A DNA stretch of 64,000 bases from Roseiflexus sp. RS-1 (lineage in GTDB: Bacteria > Chloroflexota > Chloroflexia > Chloroflexales > Roseiflexaceae), in contig NC_009523.1 of the NCBI RefSeq assembly GCF_000016665.1, forward strand, positions 1,488,001-1,552,000. The letters run 5' to 3'. Of this stretch, positions 38,769-46,643 are shown piece by piece. The notes below the pieces were generated by a model, which was not told where the DNA came from, made no database searches, and saw only the letters and a list, made by a program, of their open reading frames with translations. The position numbers and the translations under genes were made by a program. How positions within the stretch are numbered: position 1 is the first letter of the stretch; the number at the start of each line of letters is the position of its first letter.

Positions 38769-41314
38769 TGCCGGTGCGGATGTCGCTGCTCTTTTCGGCG
38801 CCACTGGTGATGAAGCGGGGAGAGGAGACCGCTCCCATCACCCTGCTGCCGGTACAGCAGGAGATCGAGACTCTGGTCAATACCTGTCGCGGCCTGGGAG
38901 TGGCGCTGGAGATCGAGACCGCCATCGCCACGACCGAACGGATCGGTTATCTGTTTGCCACCACCCGCCAGCCGTTTGATGTGCTGCACTTCAGCGGGCA
39001 CGGCAGCCGCCACCTCGATGGCGCGAGCGTGCTGGCGCTGGAGGATGAGACCGGCATCGTGCGTGACCTGGATGCCGTTGAGTTGCGGCGCCTGATCGGC
39101 AACCAGCCGTGCCGGCTGGCGTTCCTGAGCGCCTGCCATTCCGCCGGTCTCGCCGACGCGCTGATCGCTGCCGGGGTGCGCCACGTGGTGGCGATCAACG
39201 CCGCCGACCCGGTGATCGATCTCGCCGCTCGCGTCTTCGCCGTGCGCTTCTACGCCGCATTGTTCGCCGGGCGTTCAGTCGCCGAGGCGTTTGCCGCCGG
39301 GCGCACTGCCGTGGCAACCAACGACGAGTTGCGGCAGTGGAGCGATCCCGAAACACTCCAGACCCTGAACATGCAGGAAGAGGTGAAGTTTCGCCTCCTG
39401 CGGGAAGACGATCCGGTGCATCAGCAGCCGCTCGTGCCGGCGCCGCCGTCCGGTCAACTGACCTTCCGCCGCCCACCGTGGCAGAACACCAACCTCAGTC
39501 CGGTCGCAGCCGATCCGTTTGTCGGGCGCGCCCGCGAACTGCACGCTATCGCACAGGCGCTCCGCAACAACCGCTGCGTCGCCATCCATGGGATGGGTGG
39601 AATGGGCAAAACCGCCCTGGCTGAAGCAGCGGCACGCTGGCAACACGAACGCAACCGCTGGCGCGACGGCGTCTGGCGGGTGGCGCTGCGGAATATCACG
39701 ACCGCCTACGAGGCGCGCAGCCGGATCGCGTTTGTGCTAGGACTGGCGCCAGAAACCGCCGAAAGTGACGCGACCCTCGCCGGTGCGCTCGCCGACCGCC
39801 AGAGCCTGCTCGTGCTCGATGATCTCGACGCCCTGCTGCTCCACGACCGCCAGGGGCTGGTCGGGATGATGCGGGCATTGCTCGGCACCCGCTTTCTGAA
39901 ACTGCTCACGACCGCCAGGCTCGACCTGCCGGGGCGCATCCATCACGCTCCGCTTGAACTGACCTGTTTGACGGGGGCAGACGCCCAAACTGCGTTTCTG
40001 ACGTATGCGCCGCCGATAGAGAAGTGGGGCGAATGGACGCCTGACGAATGGCGCGACCTGCTGCGCTTTCTCGACGGTTATCCCTTCCCGATCCGGCTGG
40101 CAGCAACGGCCATGCGCGCTGCCCGCCTCAGCCTGCGCGACCTGTGGTGTCGGTTGCAAGCCAATCCGCAGGGCACCCTCCGCTATCCCAACGATGACGA
40201 AGACCGCGAGACCAGCCTGGCAGCCACGCTCGATCTCTCATACAATGTGTTGCCGGCCGCTGCGCAACGCGCCTTTGCTCTGCTGTCGCTCTTCCCGGCC
40301 GGTCTGACCCGCAACGCAGCGCAGGCGATTGCGGACATCGAGGCAGAGACGCTCGAAACGGTTGTGCACTACGGCATGGCCGAATGGCGTGGCACTGCCG
40401 ACTACGCGCAATGCGCCCTGCCGGAACCGGCGCGGCGCTATGCCGAAGCTCGCCTTGCGCAGCAGATGCCGGATGCGCTGGCAACCTATGCGCCAGCCGC
40501 GCTGGCATACTTCGCCGGGCTGATTGAAGCTGCAGATGAGGCGATCATCAAGGGAAATGAGCGCAGCGGCATCACGATCCTGACCCTGGAACAGCCTAAC
40601 CTCGAACGCTACCTCGATTGGGGGTATGAGCAGGATACAGGGAATAGTGGAATCAACTGGGCAGCGCGGGCCACAGCGCGATTGAGAAACTACTGGAACC
40701 TCACCGGTGAACGCGGTCGTCTAGAAGTGCTGGCGCGTCTGAAGCGAGCGCTGGACAGCGCCCGGCGGAGCAGCGATACCACTGGCGAAGCCAATGTGCT
40801 GCAGGCCATCGGCGACGTGCAGCAGTTCCGCAAGGAGGTCGACGCCGCGCTGCGCAGCTATGACGAGGCGCTGCGCCTCTACCGCGCCCTCGGCGCCCGC
40901 CTCGGCGAAGCCAATGTGCTTCAGGCCATCGGCGACGTGCAGCAGTTCCGCAAGGAGGTCGACGCCGCGCTGCGCAGCTATGACGAGGCGCTGCGCCTCT
41001 ACCGCGCCCTCGGCGCCCGCCTCGGCGAAGCCAATGTGCTGGCGGCGTTGAGTCGCCTGCGCATCGACGACGATGTCGCTGCATCGCAACAGTTGCTTGA
41101 GCAGGCGCTGGCATTGCGCCGGGCGATCAGGAGTGTGTATGATGAGGGTGTCGATCTCGGTAACTATGGCATTGCCCTGCTGCAGCGCGGGCGCGGCGCC
41201 GAAGCGCTGCCCTACCTGCAACGGGCGCGAGCCGTGTTTGCAGCTCACGGTTTGACTGCTCAGATTGCCTGGATGGATTGGTGGATTGGGCAGGCGTCGG
41301 GTGACGGAGGGTGA
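38768..41314 (+). CDS. CHAT protease - NB-ARC NTPase - TPR protein
   Basis: About 848 residues from ATG 38768. Residues 1-200 form a CHAT (caspase-like) domain with catalytic His in LHFSGHGS near 78 and Cys in FLSACHSA near 123. Residues about 255-640 form a STAND/NB-ARC NTPase with P-loop GMGGMGKTAL near 275 and Walker B LLVLDDLDALL near 347. The C-terminus has TPR units (GEANVLQAIGD... SYDEALRLYRALGARL), including a 40-residue unit repeated exactly. STAND proteins switch on when the repeat sensor detects a signal, so this looks like a death or defence effector. An upstream in-frame ATG at 38738 is possible, but the overlap start fits better. Confidence 0.9.
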   Translation: MPVRMSLLFSAPLVMKRGEETAPITLLPVQQEIETLVNTCRGLGVALEIETAIATTERIGYLFATTRQPFDVLHFSGHGSRHLDGASVLALEDETGIVRDLDAVELRRLIGNQPCRLAFLSACHSAGLADALIAAGVRHVVAINAADPVIDLAARVFAVRFYAALFAGRSVAEAFAAGRTAVATNDELRQWSDPETLQTLNMQEEVKFRLLREDDPVHQQPLVPAPPSGQLTFRRPPWQNTNLSPVAADPFVGRARELHAIAQALRNNRCVAIHGMGGMGKTALAEAAARWQHERNRWRDGVWRVALRNITTAYEARSRIAFVLGLAPETAESDATLAGALADRQSLLVLDDLDALLLHDRQGLVGMMRALLGTRFLKLLTTARLDLPGRIHHAPLELTCLTGADAQTAFLTYAPPIEKWGEWTPDEWRDLLRFLDGYPFPIRLAATAMRAARLSLRDLWCRLQANPQGTLRYPNDDEDRETSLAATLDLSYNVLPAAAQRAFALLSLFPAGLTRNAAQAIADIEAETLETVVHYGMAEWRGTADYAQCALPEPARRYAEARLAQQMPDALATYAPAALAYFAGLIEAADEAIIKGNERSGITILTLEQPNLERYLDWGYEQDTGNSGINWAARATARLRNYWNLTGERGRLEVLARLKRALDSARRSSDTTGEANVLQAIGDVQQFRKEVDAALRSYDEALRLYRALGARLGEANVLQAIGDVQQFRKEVDAALRSYDEALRLYRALGARLGEANVLAALSRLRIDDDVAASQQLLEQALALRRAIRSVYDEGVDLGNYGIALLQRGRGAEALPYLQRARAVFAAHGLTAQIAWMDWWIGQASGDGG
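40784..41023. repeat. 120-bp tandem duplication in the TPR region
   Basis: Units 40784-40903 and 40904-41023 are the same except for one base (CTGCAGGCC versus CTTCAGGCC), and a third copy starts at 41024 but continues only for 17 bases. Each encodes one 40-residue TPR-like unit. Such units can be gained or lost by recombination without a frame change. Confidence 0.95.
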
Positions 41315-41344
41315 AGGTTTAACTTTCCGCCTCCGCTCCCGCAC

Positions 41345-42718
41345 CTACCAGCCGTAGCGTTCCGGTCCCCAGGGGCGCGTGGTGACCTGTTGCGCGACCA
41401 TGATCATCGTGCGGTCGGGGAGATCGTCGTGCAGGATTACTCCGGGTCCGCAAATGCTGTAGACGCCGAGCCGTCGCCCCGGCATGATGATCGCGTTGAC
41501 GCCGGTGCGACAGAAGTCGCCGAAGTATGCCGCATTGGCGGCAGTTGTTGGAATCTCCGGTCGCCCCTTGATGCGCCAGACGGTGTCGCGGTCGTCGAAG
41601 CGCAGGTTGCCGCATACCGTCGCCGCGCCGAAATCGACCGCCTGCCCGACGACGCCCCAGATTTCGCAGTAGTGGTAGCAGTAGACGGTATCGAGCGCCA
41701 CGCCGCTGAATTCGGCGCCATGCCCGTAGACCCCGCGCGCTCCGAGCGATGAGCCGCCGCCGATCTGACAGTAGTCGCGCACGACGGTTCCCTGCCCGAT
41801 AACTGCGTGCCCCTGCACAATCGCGCCGTTGAGCGCCTTCGCGCCGGCGCCGAGCCACAGGTCGCCGTCCACCACCACGCGATTGCCGATCACTGCCCCC
41901 GGTCCAAGCACCAGGCGTCCGCCGATGTCGGCGCCATCGTGGACGCGCGCCGTCGGGTCGATCTGATGCCCCTCCAACGCAGCGGCCATGGCGCCGATCA
42001 CCCGTCCATTCGCTTCGAGAATATGCCACGGCTTGTCAAGGTCGACGTGGAAGCCGGGTGCGTCGATGACAGCAACGGTTTCCCCTTCGTCGACCATCAT
42101 CTGGAGCGACTGCGCGATCTCGGTTTCGACGGGCGGCATGCCACCCACGCCGACGCGCATCAGCGCCGGGTTGTCGCGCAGAAACGCCAACGCTTCAGGA
42201 CGAAAGGCGTACACGCCGCAGAAGCGCCGGTCGCCATCGCGACTGTGCCCCTCGACGCCGCGCAGTTCCCCGTCGTCAACATATGCGATCAGCCAGTCGA
42301 GCGAGGACTCGGCGCCGAGGGGTTGCGTCAGCGCAGCCGCCAGGGGACGGTCGCGCTCAAACCGTTCCCGCAGCGCCGCAAGGTTGGCGCGGTCGGTCAC
42401 ACTATCCGCCGCAACCACCAGGATATCGCCGTCGATGCCGGCAGCGCCGAGGAACGCAGCGGCAGCCGTGCCATCGGGATGCGCCTGGCGCACAAAGGCA
42501 ATGTCGGCGGATGCGCCGCGCAGGGCGGCGCGCACACTCGCTTCCCCTGCGCCGACCACGACGACCTGGCGGGTGATGCCGAGCGCGGCAAGGTCGTCGG
42601 ACAGGCGACGCACAGCTGGGACATTCGCAATCGGAAAGGCGCATTTGTTGCGCACGACATTGTAGGGCCAGAAGCGCGTCCCCGCGCCGGCAGCGAGCAG
42701 AATGGCGGTCTGGATCAT
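41345..42718 (-). CDS. Sugar-1-phosphate nucleotidyltransferase with left-handed beta-helix domain
   Basis: The 457-residue protein has the nucleotidyltransferase start TAILLAAGAGTRFWPYNVVRNKCAFPI, a mid-domain ADSVTDR, and ALTQPLGAESSLDWLI. From about residue 235 the sequence shows hexapeptide repeats (IDPTARVHDGADIGGRLVLGPGAVIGNRVVVDG). This is the GlmU/GlgC-like plan, so it probably activates a sugar for cell wall or polysaccharide. The substrate is not deducible; it lacks a clear GlmU acetyltransferase active site in the part I could read. It lies 45 bases downstream of the site-2 protease gene on the same strand. Confidence 0.83.
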   Translation of the reverse strand: MIQTAILLAAGAGTRFWPYNVVRNKCAFPIANVPAVRRLSDDLAALGITRQVVVVGAGEASVRAALRGASADIAFVRQAHPDGTAAAAFLGAAGIDGDILVVAADSVTDRANLAALRERFERDRPLAAALTQPLGAESSLDWLIAYVDDGELRGVEGHSRDGDRRFCGVYAFRPEALAFLRDNPALMRVGVGGMPPVETEIAQSLQMMVDEGETVAVIDAPGFHVDLDKPWHILEANGRVIGAMAAALEGHQIDPTARVHDGADIGGRLVLGPGAVIGNRVVVDGDLWLGAGAKALNGAIVQGHAVIGQGTVVRDYCQIGGGSSLGARGVYGHGAEFSGVALDTVYCYHYCEIWGVVGQAVDFGAATVCGNLRFDDRDTVWRIKGRPEIPTTAANAAYFGDFCRTGVNAIIMPGRRLGVYSICGPGVILHDDLPDRTMIMVAQQVTTRPWGPERYGW

Positions 42719-42763
42719 GGTTCTTCTCGCCGGATCTTCTAAAAGAGAGGAGCATCGCCGTCA

Positions 42764-43903
42764 TCATTGCGGCACACCGACCACCTGCAACGGATTCGGC
42801 ATAAACAGCAGCACAAATGTAATCAAACCCAGGACAGCCAGCGCCGCATGTCCCGGACCGATCCGCGAGACATCGTTCAGCGGCGGCGGATGGCGTGGTC
42901 CGATGAACAGTCCCAACACTCCCCACAGCAACCAGTTCGGCGCCACAAGAATGCCGAGCAACACACACCCGCCGATAAAGGCATACGCCAGGTAATGGGC
43001 ATACTCGCCAAGGAGCGCATACGCCACGTGCCCGCCGTCGAGCTGACCGATGGGCAGCAGATTGATCATCGTCACCAGCAAGCCGATCCACGCTCCCCAG
43101 GCAACCGCGTTCAACTGCACATCAACGCCATTGCCGGGCAAAAATTGCCCGAACACCAGATACTTCGCCATCGCGTACAGGATCGAATTGCCCTCCTGGA
43201 TGTAGCCTCCGGGAGGCGGCGGACCGACCGGCGAGGTCGCCAGCCCGTAGAAGAGCAACGGAAGAGCGACAACCAGCCCGGCAAGCGGACCGGCAATGCC
43301 GATTTCCAGGATCGTCTTGCGGTCGAGCATTGGCTCACGCTGAACAATGACCGCGCCGAGCGTACCGGTGAAGGTAATGATCCCCAGCCCCGGAATCGGG
43401 ATCGGCGGCACAGGGATGAAATACGGCAGACTGACCGGCGCGCGTCGCCAGCGTCCGACGATGTAGTGCCCCATCTCGTGAACGAACAGGATGCCCATAA
43501 TCGTCGCCGAAAACGGGATGCCAGCCACAATCCCCGCCGGATTGCTGAACACATCGATGCCATCGTAGAGCGCGCCGACCATGAGGGTCGAGAGAACCGT
43601 GATGATAAACAGCGCAACCGGAAGCACAATGTTGGGTTTGGGCGCAGAAATGACGAACGGCAGCGCCATGATCTCCACATCGTCACCCGATTTGCGCAAG
43701 AAGGGGGTGAATCCCAGCGCCGCCATCCCCGCCCGAATCTGCGGGTAGACCTTATCGGCGGGGGCGTGAAGTTTCCCGACCATGGTCAGCGCGCCACGGC
43801 TATCCCAGGCATACCGTTCGATGGTCATCAACCCATCGAGCGCCAGGCGCACCCGTCCCATCAGTTCGAGACGATCAAGGGTGTCTGCAACGTGTGGTTC
43901 CAC
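42764..43903 (-). CDS. Site-2 protease family membrane metalloprotease (M50)
   Basis: The 379-residue protein has a soluble N-terminal region of about 100 residues, then several membrane segments. Metal ligands are in FVHEMGHYIVGRW (HExxH) and QLDGGHVAYALLG (the third ligand Asp). This is the layout of plant EGY-like and bacterial M50 proteases that cut membrane proteins within the bilayer. The target is unknown; anti-sigma factors are typical targets, and one is encoded at 26658, but there is no direct link. Confidence 0.9.
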   Translation of the reverse strand: MEPHVADTLDRLELMGRVRLALDGLMTIERYAWDSRGALTMVGKLHAPADKVYPQIRAGMAALGFTPFLRKSGDDVEIMALPFVISAPKPNIVLPVALFIITVLSTLMVGALYDGIDVFSNPAGIVAGIPFSATIMGILFVHEMGHYIVGRWRRAPVSLPYFIPVPPIPIPGLGIITFTGTLGAVIVQREPMLDRKTILEIGIAGPLAGLVVALPLLFYGLATSPVGPPPPGGYIQEGNSILYAMAKYLVFGQFLPGNGVDVQLNAVAWGAWIGLLVTMINLLPIGQLDGGHVAYALLGEYAHYLAYAFIGGCVLLGILVAPNWLLWGVLGLFIGPRHPPPLNDVSRIGPGHAALAVLGLITFVLLFMPNPLQVVGVPQ

Positions 43904-44260
43904 AAAACCATCCTTATCTGTTCAAGAAACCTGTGACTTCCCATGATACCAGCCATTTGGGAATTGTGGACTCGGATAAGTCGGGCTTGACCCTGACCGT
44001 GCGGGCGGATGAAGATGAGGATTATAGCGATGGGCAAAATGATTGACCCACGTGCATCCTGGGTGCGCGGGCGTCCCCGCCCGCATGGGGTGACTGCGGG
44101 CTGATGAAGATTGAGCAATAAATCCGCTATCCCGCACGAGCCGTCGGGCTCATGGCGATTGAGCAATAAATCCGCTATCCCGCACGAGCCGTCAGGCTGA
44201 AGCCCCCGGCTATCCAGGGCGAAGCCTGCCTGCGCGGAATGCGAACGCCAACGGTGACCC
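43904..44260. repeat. Spacer with GCCCGCG-family repeats
   Basis: Two direct copies of GATTGAGCAATAAATCCGCT with the following CCCGCACGAGCCGTC are at 44109 and 44157, part of the 44101-44240 block related to 37869-38092. There is no gene with a ribosome site; ORFs on the minus strand between 43861 and 44166 look like shadow frames. Confidence 0.7.
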
Positions 44261-44317
44261 TATCAGCTATCAGCTATCGGCTATCGGCTATCGGCTATCG
44301 GCTATTGGCTATCGGCG
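44261..44317. repeat. CTATCGG/CTATCAG microsatellite
   Basis: Tandem TATCAGC and TATCGGC heptamers, eight or so units. The same heptamer family (read on the other strand) is at 32056-32138. Confidence 0.9.
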
Positions 44318-44403
44318 ACGATAAGCCCTCTCGTGATGCCTTGACAACCTGGAACAGGTGTGCTACTATTGACACGCTACCGGATACCCTTTGGAGCGCA
44401 CCC

Positions 44404-45396
44404 ATGCCCGCCGCCCTCGACCACGACGCGCTGTTCAAACTGGTGCTCACCGCCTTCTTCCGCGAGTTCATCGACCTGGTCGCGCCCGACCTGGCCGCCG
44501 CTCTCGATCCCGCACCGCCCGTTTTTCTCGACAAAGAGAGTTTCGCCGACCTCTTCGACCCCGACCGGCGCGAAGCCGACCTGGTGGCGCAGGTGCGCCT
44601 GCGTCAGCACCCCGCCACGCTGCTGATCCACCTCGAGCATCAGGCGCAGGCCGACGCTGCGCTGGATCGGCGCATGTTTCGCTACTTTGCGCGGCTCTAC
44701 GACCGCTACGACCAGCCGATCTACCCGATTGCGCTCTGCTCCTATCCGCGCCCGCGGCGTCCCGCCGCCGACCGGCACGAGGTGCGCGCGGCGCAGCGCA
44801 CGGTGCTGACGTTCCAGTACCAGGTGGTACAATTAAACCGGATGGACTGGCGGGCGTATCTGACGACGACCAATCCGGCGGCGATGGCGCTGATGGCGCG
44901 GATGCGGGTGGCGCCAGAGGATCGGTGGCGGGTGAAGGCGGCGTGTCTGCGGCTGCTGGCGGGTGCGCCGCTGACCGGAGCGCAACGGCGGCTGATCGGG
45001 CAATTTGTGGACATCTATCTGCCGTTGAACGCGCGCGAGGAGCAGGCGCTGGCGGCGGAAGTGGCGCGCCTGCCGGGCGCGGCGAAGGAGGTTGTGATGG
45101 AGTTGATCACCAGCTGGGAGCGGAAGGGACGCGCGGAGGGGTTGCGCGAGGGGTTGCGCGAGGGACGCGCGGAGGGGTTGCGCGAGGGACGGGCGGAGGG
45201 ATTGCGCGAGGGGCAGCGTCTGGTGGTGGAACGGATGCTGACGCGCCGGTTCGGGGCGTTGCCGTCGGGGGTGCGCGAGCGCCTGGCGACGCTGACGGCG
45301 GACGAGTTGACGGCGCTGGCGGACGCGCTGCTCGACTTCACGAGCCTGGCGGAGGTCGAAGCGTGGCTGGCGGCGTCCCCGCCAGAGCAGACATAA
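44404..45396 (+). CDS. Rpn-family putative nuclease with DUF4351 C-terminal domain
   Basis: About 330 residues from ATG 44404. The N-terminal part has the Rpn/PD-(D/E)XK layout: LFKLVLTAFFREFIDLV, RREADLVAQVRLRQHPATLLIHLEHQAQADAALDRRMFRYFARLYDRY. Residues 240-270 are a charged repeat (GRAEGLREGLREGRAEGLREG), and the tail matches DUF4351 (LVVERMLTRRFGALPSGVRERLATLTADELTALADALLDFTSLAEVEAWL). Rpn proteins promote recombination and are often variable in number. Two shorter copies of its 3' end follow directly. Confidence 0.82.
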   Translation: MPAALDHDALFKLVLTAFFREFIDLVAPDLAAALDPAPPVFLDKESFADLFDPDRREADLVAQVRLRQHPATLLIHLEHQAQADAALDRRMFRYFARLYDRYDQPIYPIALCSYPRPRRPAADRHEVRAAQRTVLTFQYQVVQLNRMDWRAYLTTTNPAAMALMARMRVAPEDRWRVKAACLRLLAGAPLTGAQRRLIGQFVDIYLPLNAREEQALAAEVARLPGAAKEVVMELITSWERKGRAEGLREGLREGRAEGLREGRAEGLREGQRLVVERMLTRRFGALPSGVRERLATLTADELTALADALLDFTSLAEVEAWLAASPPEQT

Positions 45397-45405
45397 CGAG
45401 GAGAT

Positions 45406-45902
45406 GATGGAGGGGATTGCTGTGCAATCCGGCGGCGATGGCGCTGATGGCGCGGATGCGGGTGGCGCCAGAGGATCGGTGGCGGGTGAAGGCGGCGTGT
45501 CTGCGGCTGCTGGCGGGTGCGCCGCTGACCGGAGCGCAACGGCAACTGATCGGGCAATTTGTGGACATCTATCTGCCGTTGAACGCGCGCGAGGAGCAGG
45601 CGCTGGCGGCGGAAGTGGCGCGCCTGCCGGGTGCGGCGAAGGAGGTTGTGATGGAGTTGATCACCAGTTGGGAGCGGAAGGGACGCGCGGAGGGATTGCG
45701 CGAGGGACTGCGCGAGGGGCAGCGTCTGGTGGTGGAACGGATGCTGATGCGCAGGTTCGGGGCGTTGCCGTCGGGGGTGCGCGAGCGCCTGGCGACGCTG
45801 ACGGCGGACGAGTTGACGGCGCTGGCGGACGCGCTGCTCGACTTCACGAGCCTGGCGGAGGTCGAAGCGTGGCTGGCGGCGTCCCCGCCAGAGCAGACAT
45901 AA
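45406..45902 (+). pseudogene. Tandem 3'-end copy of the Rpn/DUF4351 gene (second copy)
   Basis: From CAATCCGGCGGCGATGG at 45425 this repeats the gene's sequence from NPAAMALMARMRVAPEDRW to the stop. It encodes about 160 residues that match the C-terminal half of the first gene except for a shorter GRAEGLREG repeat and a few changes. The N-terminal nuclease half is missing. There is an ORF start (MLCNPAAM) but no clear ribosome site, so expression is uncertain. Confidence 0.85.
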
Positions 45903-46031
45903 CGAAGGTGCGATGGGGGGATCACCAGCCGGGAGCGCAAAGGACGGGCGGAGGGATTGCGCGAGGGGCAGCTTCTGGTGGTGGAACAGGTGCTGACGCG
46001 CAGGTTTGGAGCGCTACCGCTTACAGGGTAG
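45903..46031 (+). pseudogene. Third, shortest 3'-end copy of the Rpn/DUF4351 gene
   Basis: Begins ITSRERKGRAEGLREGQLLVVEQVLTRRFGALP then goes to a stop at LTG, so only the repeat and the start of the DUF4351 domain remain. It follows 21 bases or so after the stop of the second copy. Confidence 0.75.
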
Positions 46032-46643
46032 GTTTTTGAGGAAGCCCCTTTGTTCCTTCTCTTGTTTTGGGCTTCAGAACGCCCAAATGTACGGGCGCCG
46101 CGCTGCTGCGCCCCCACGCTGCCCTGCTGCGCCCCGCCATCGCACCCGCGCCCTGCCGTGCCCCGCCAAACCCGCCATCGCCCCCGCGCCCTGCCGTGCC
46201 CCCGCCATACCCGCCGTCGCCCCATGCCCCCGCCGCCCTCGCGCCGCGCTGCTGCGCCCCTACGCCGCCCCCGCGCCCCTACGCCGCCCCCGCCGCCCCC
46301 GCGCCGCGCTGCTGCGCCCCCACGAAGCGCTGCTGCGCCCCCGCCGCCTGCACGGGCGCAGCGGCGCTGCGCCCCCACACAGCGCCCCCACGCCGCGCTG
46401 CAGCGCCCCTTCACACAACATTCATCCCCGCCGCATACGATACAGATGAAACAAAGATCGCACTACCTGTTGCATGGTTTCGCCGGACATCTCACCTACC
46501 GCGCAGAAGGAACTGAAGGCGTCTCATCAGGGAGAAGGTTTGTGGACACACCATCAACAAGTCGCCCATCGTGGTGGAATGCAATGTAACCCATGGATGA
46601 AGGCGTATCCCGCCCCCGGAACAATTTCGAGGAGGAAACATCA
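46032..46643. repeat. GC-rich low-complexity spacer (GCTGCGCCCC family)
   Basis: From about 46095 to 46410 the DNA is built from GCGCTGCTGCGCCCC, CGCCCCCGCGCC and close variants. All ORFs through this stretch are Pro/Ala/Arg-rich artefacts of composition. The last 200 bases are ordinary but without a gene. Related sequence is at 4750-4850 and 60214-60397. Confidence 0.8.

Noticed and set aside
46006-46589. Pro/Ala-rich frames in the 46.1-46.4 kb region
   Set aside because: They arise from GCTGCGCCCC repeats in all plus-strand frames.
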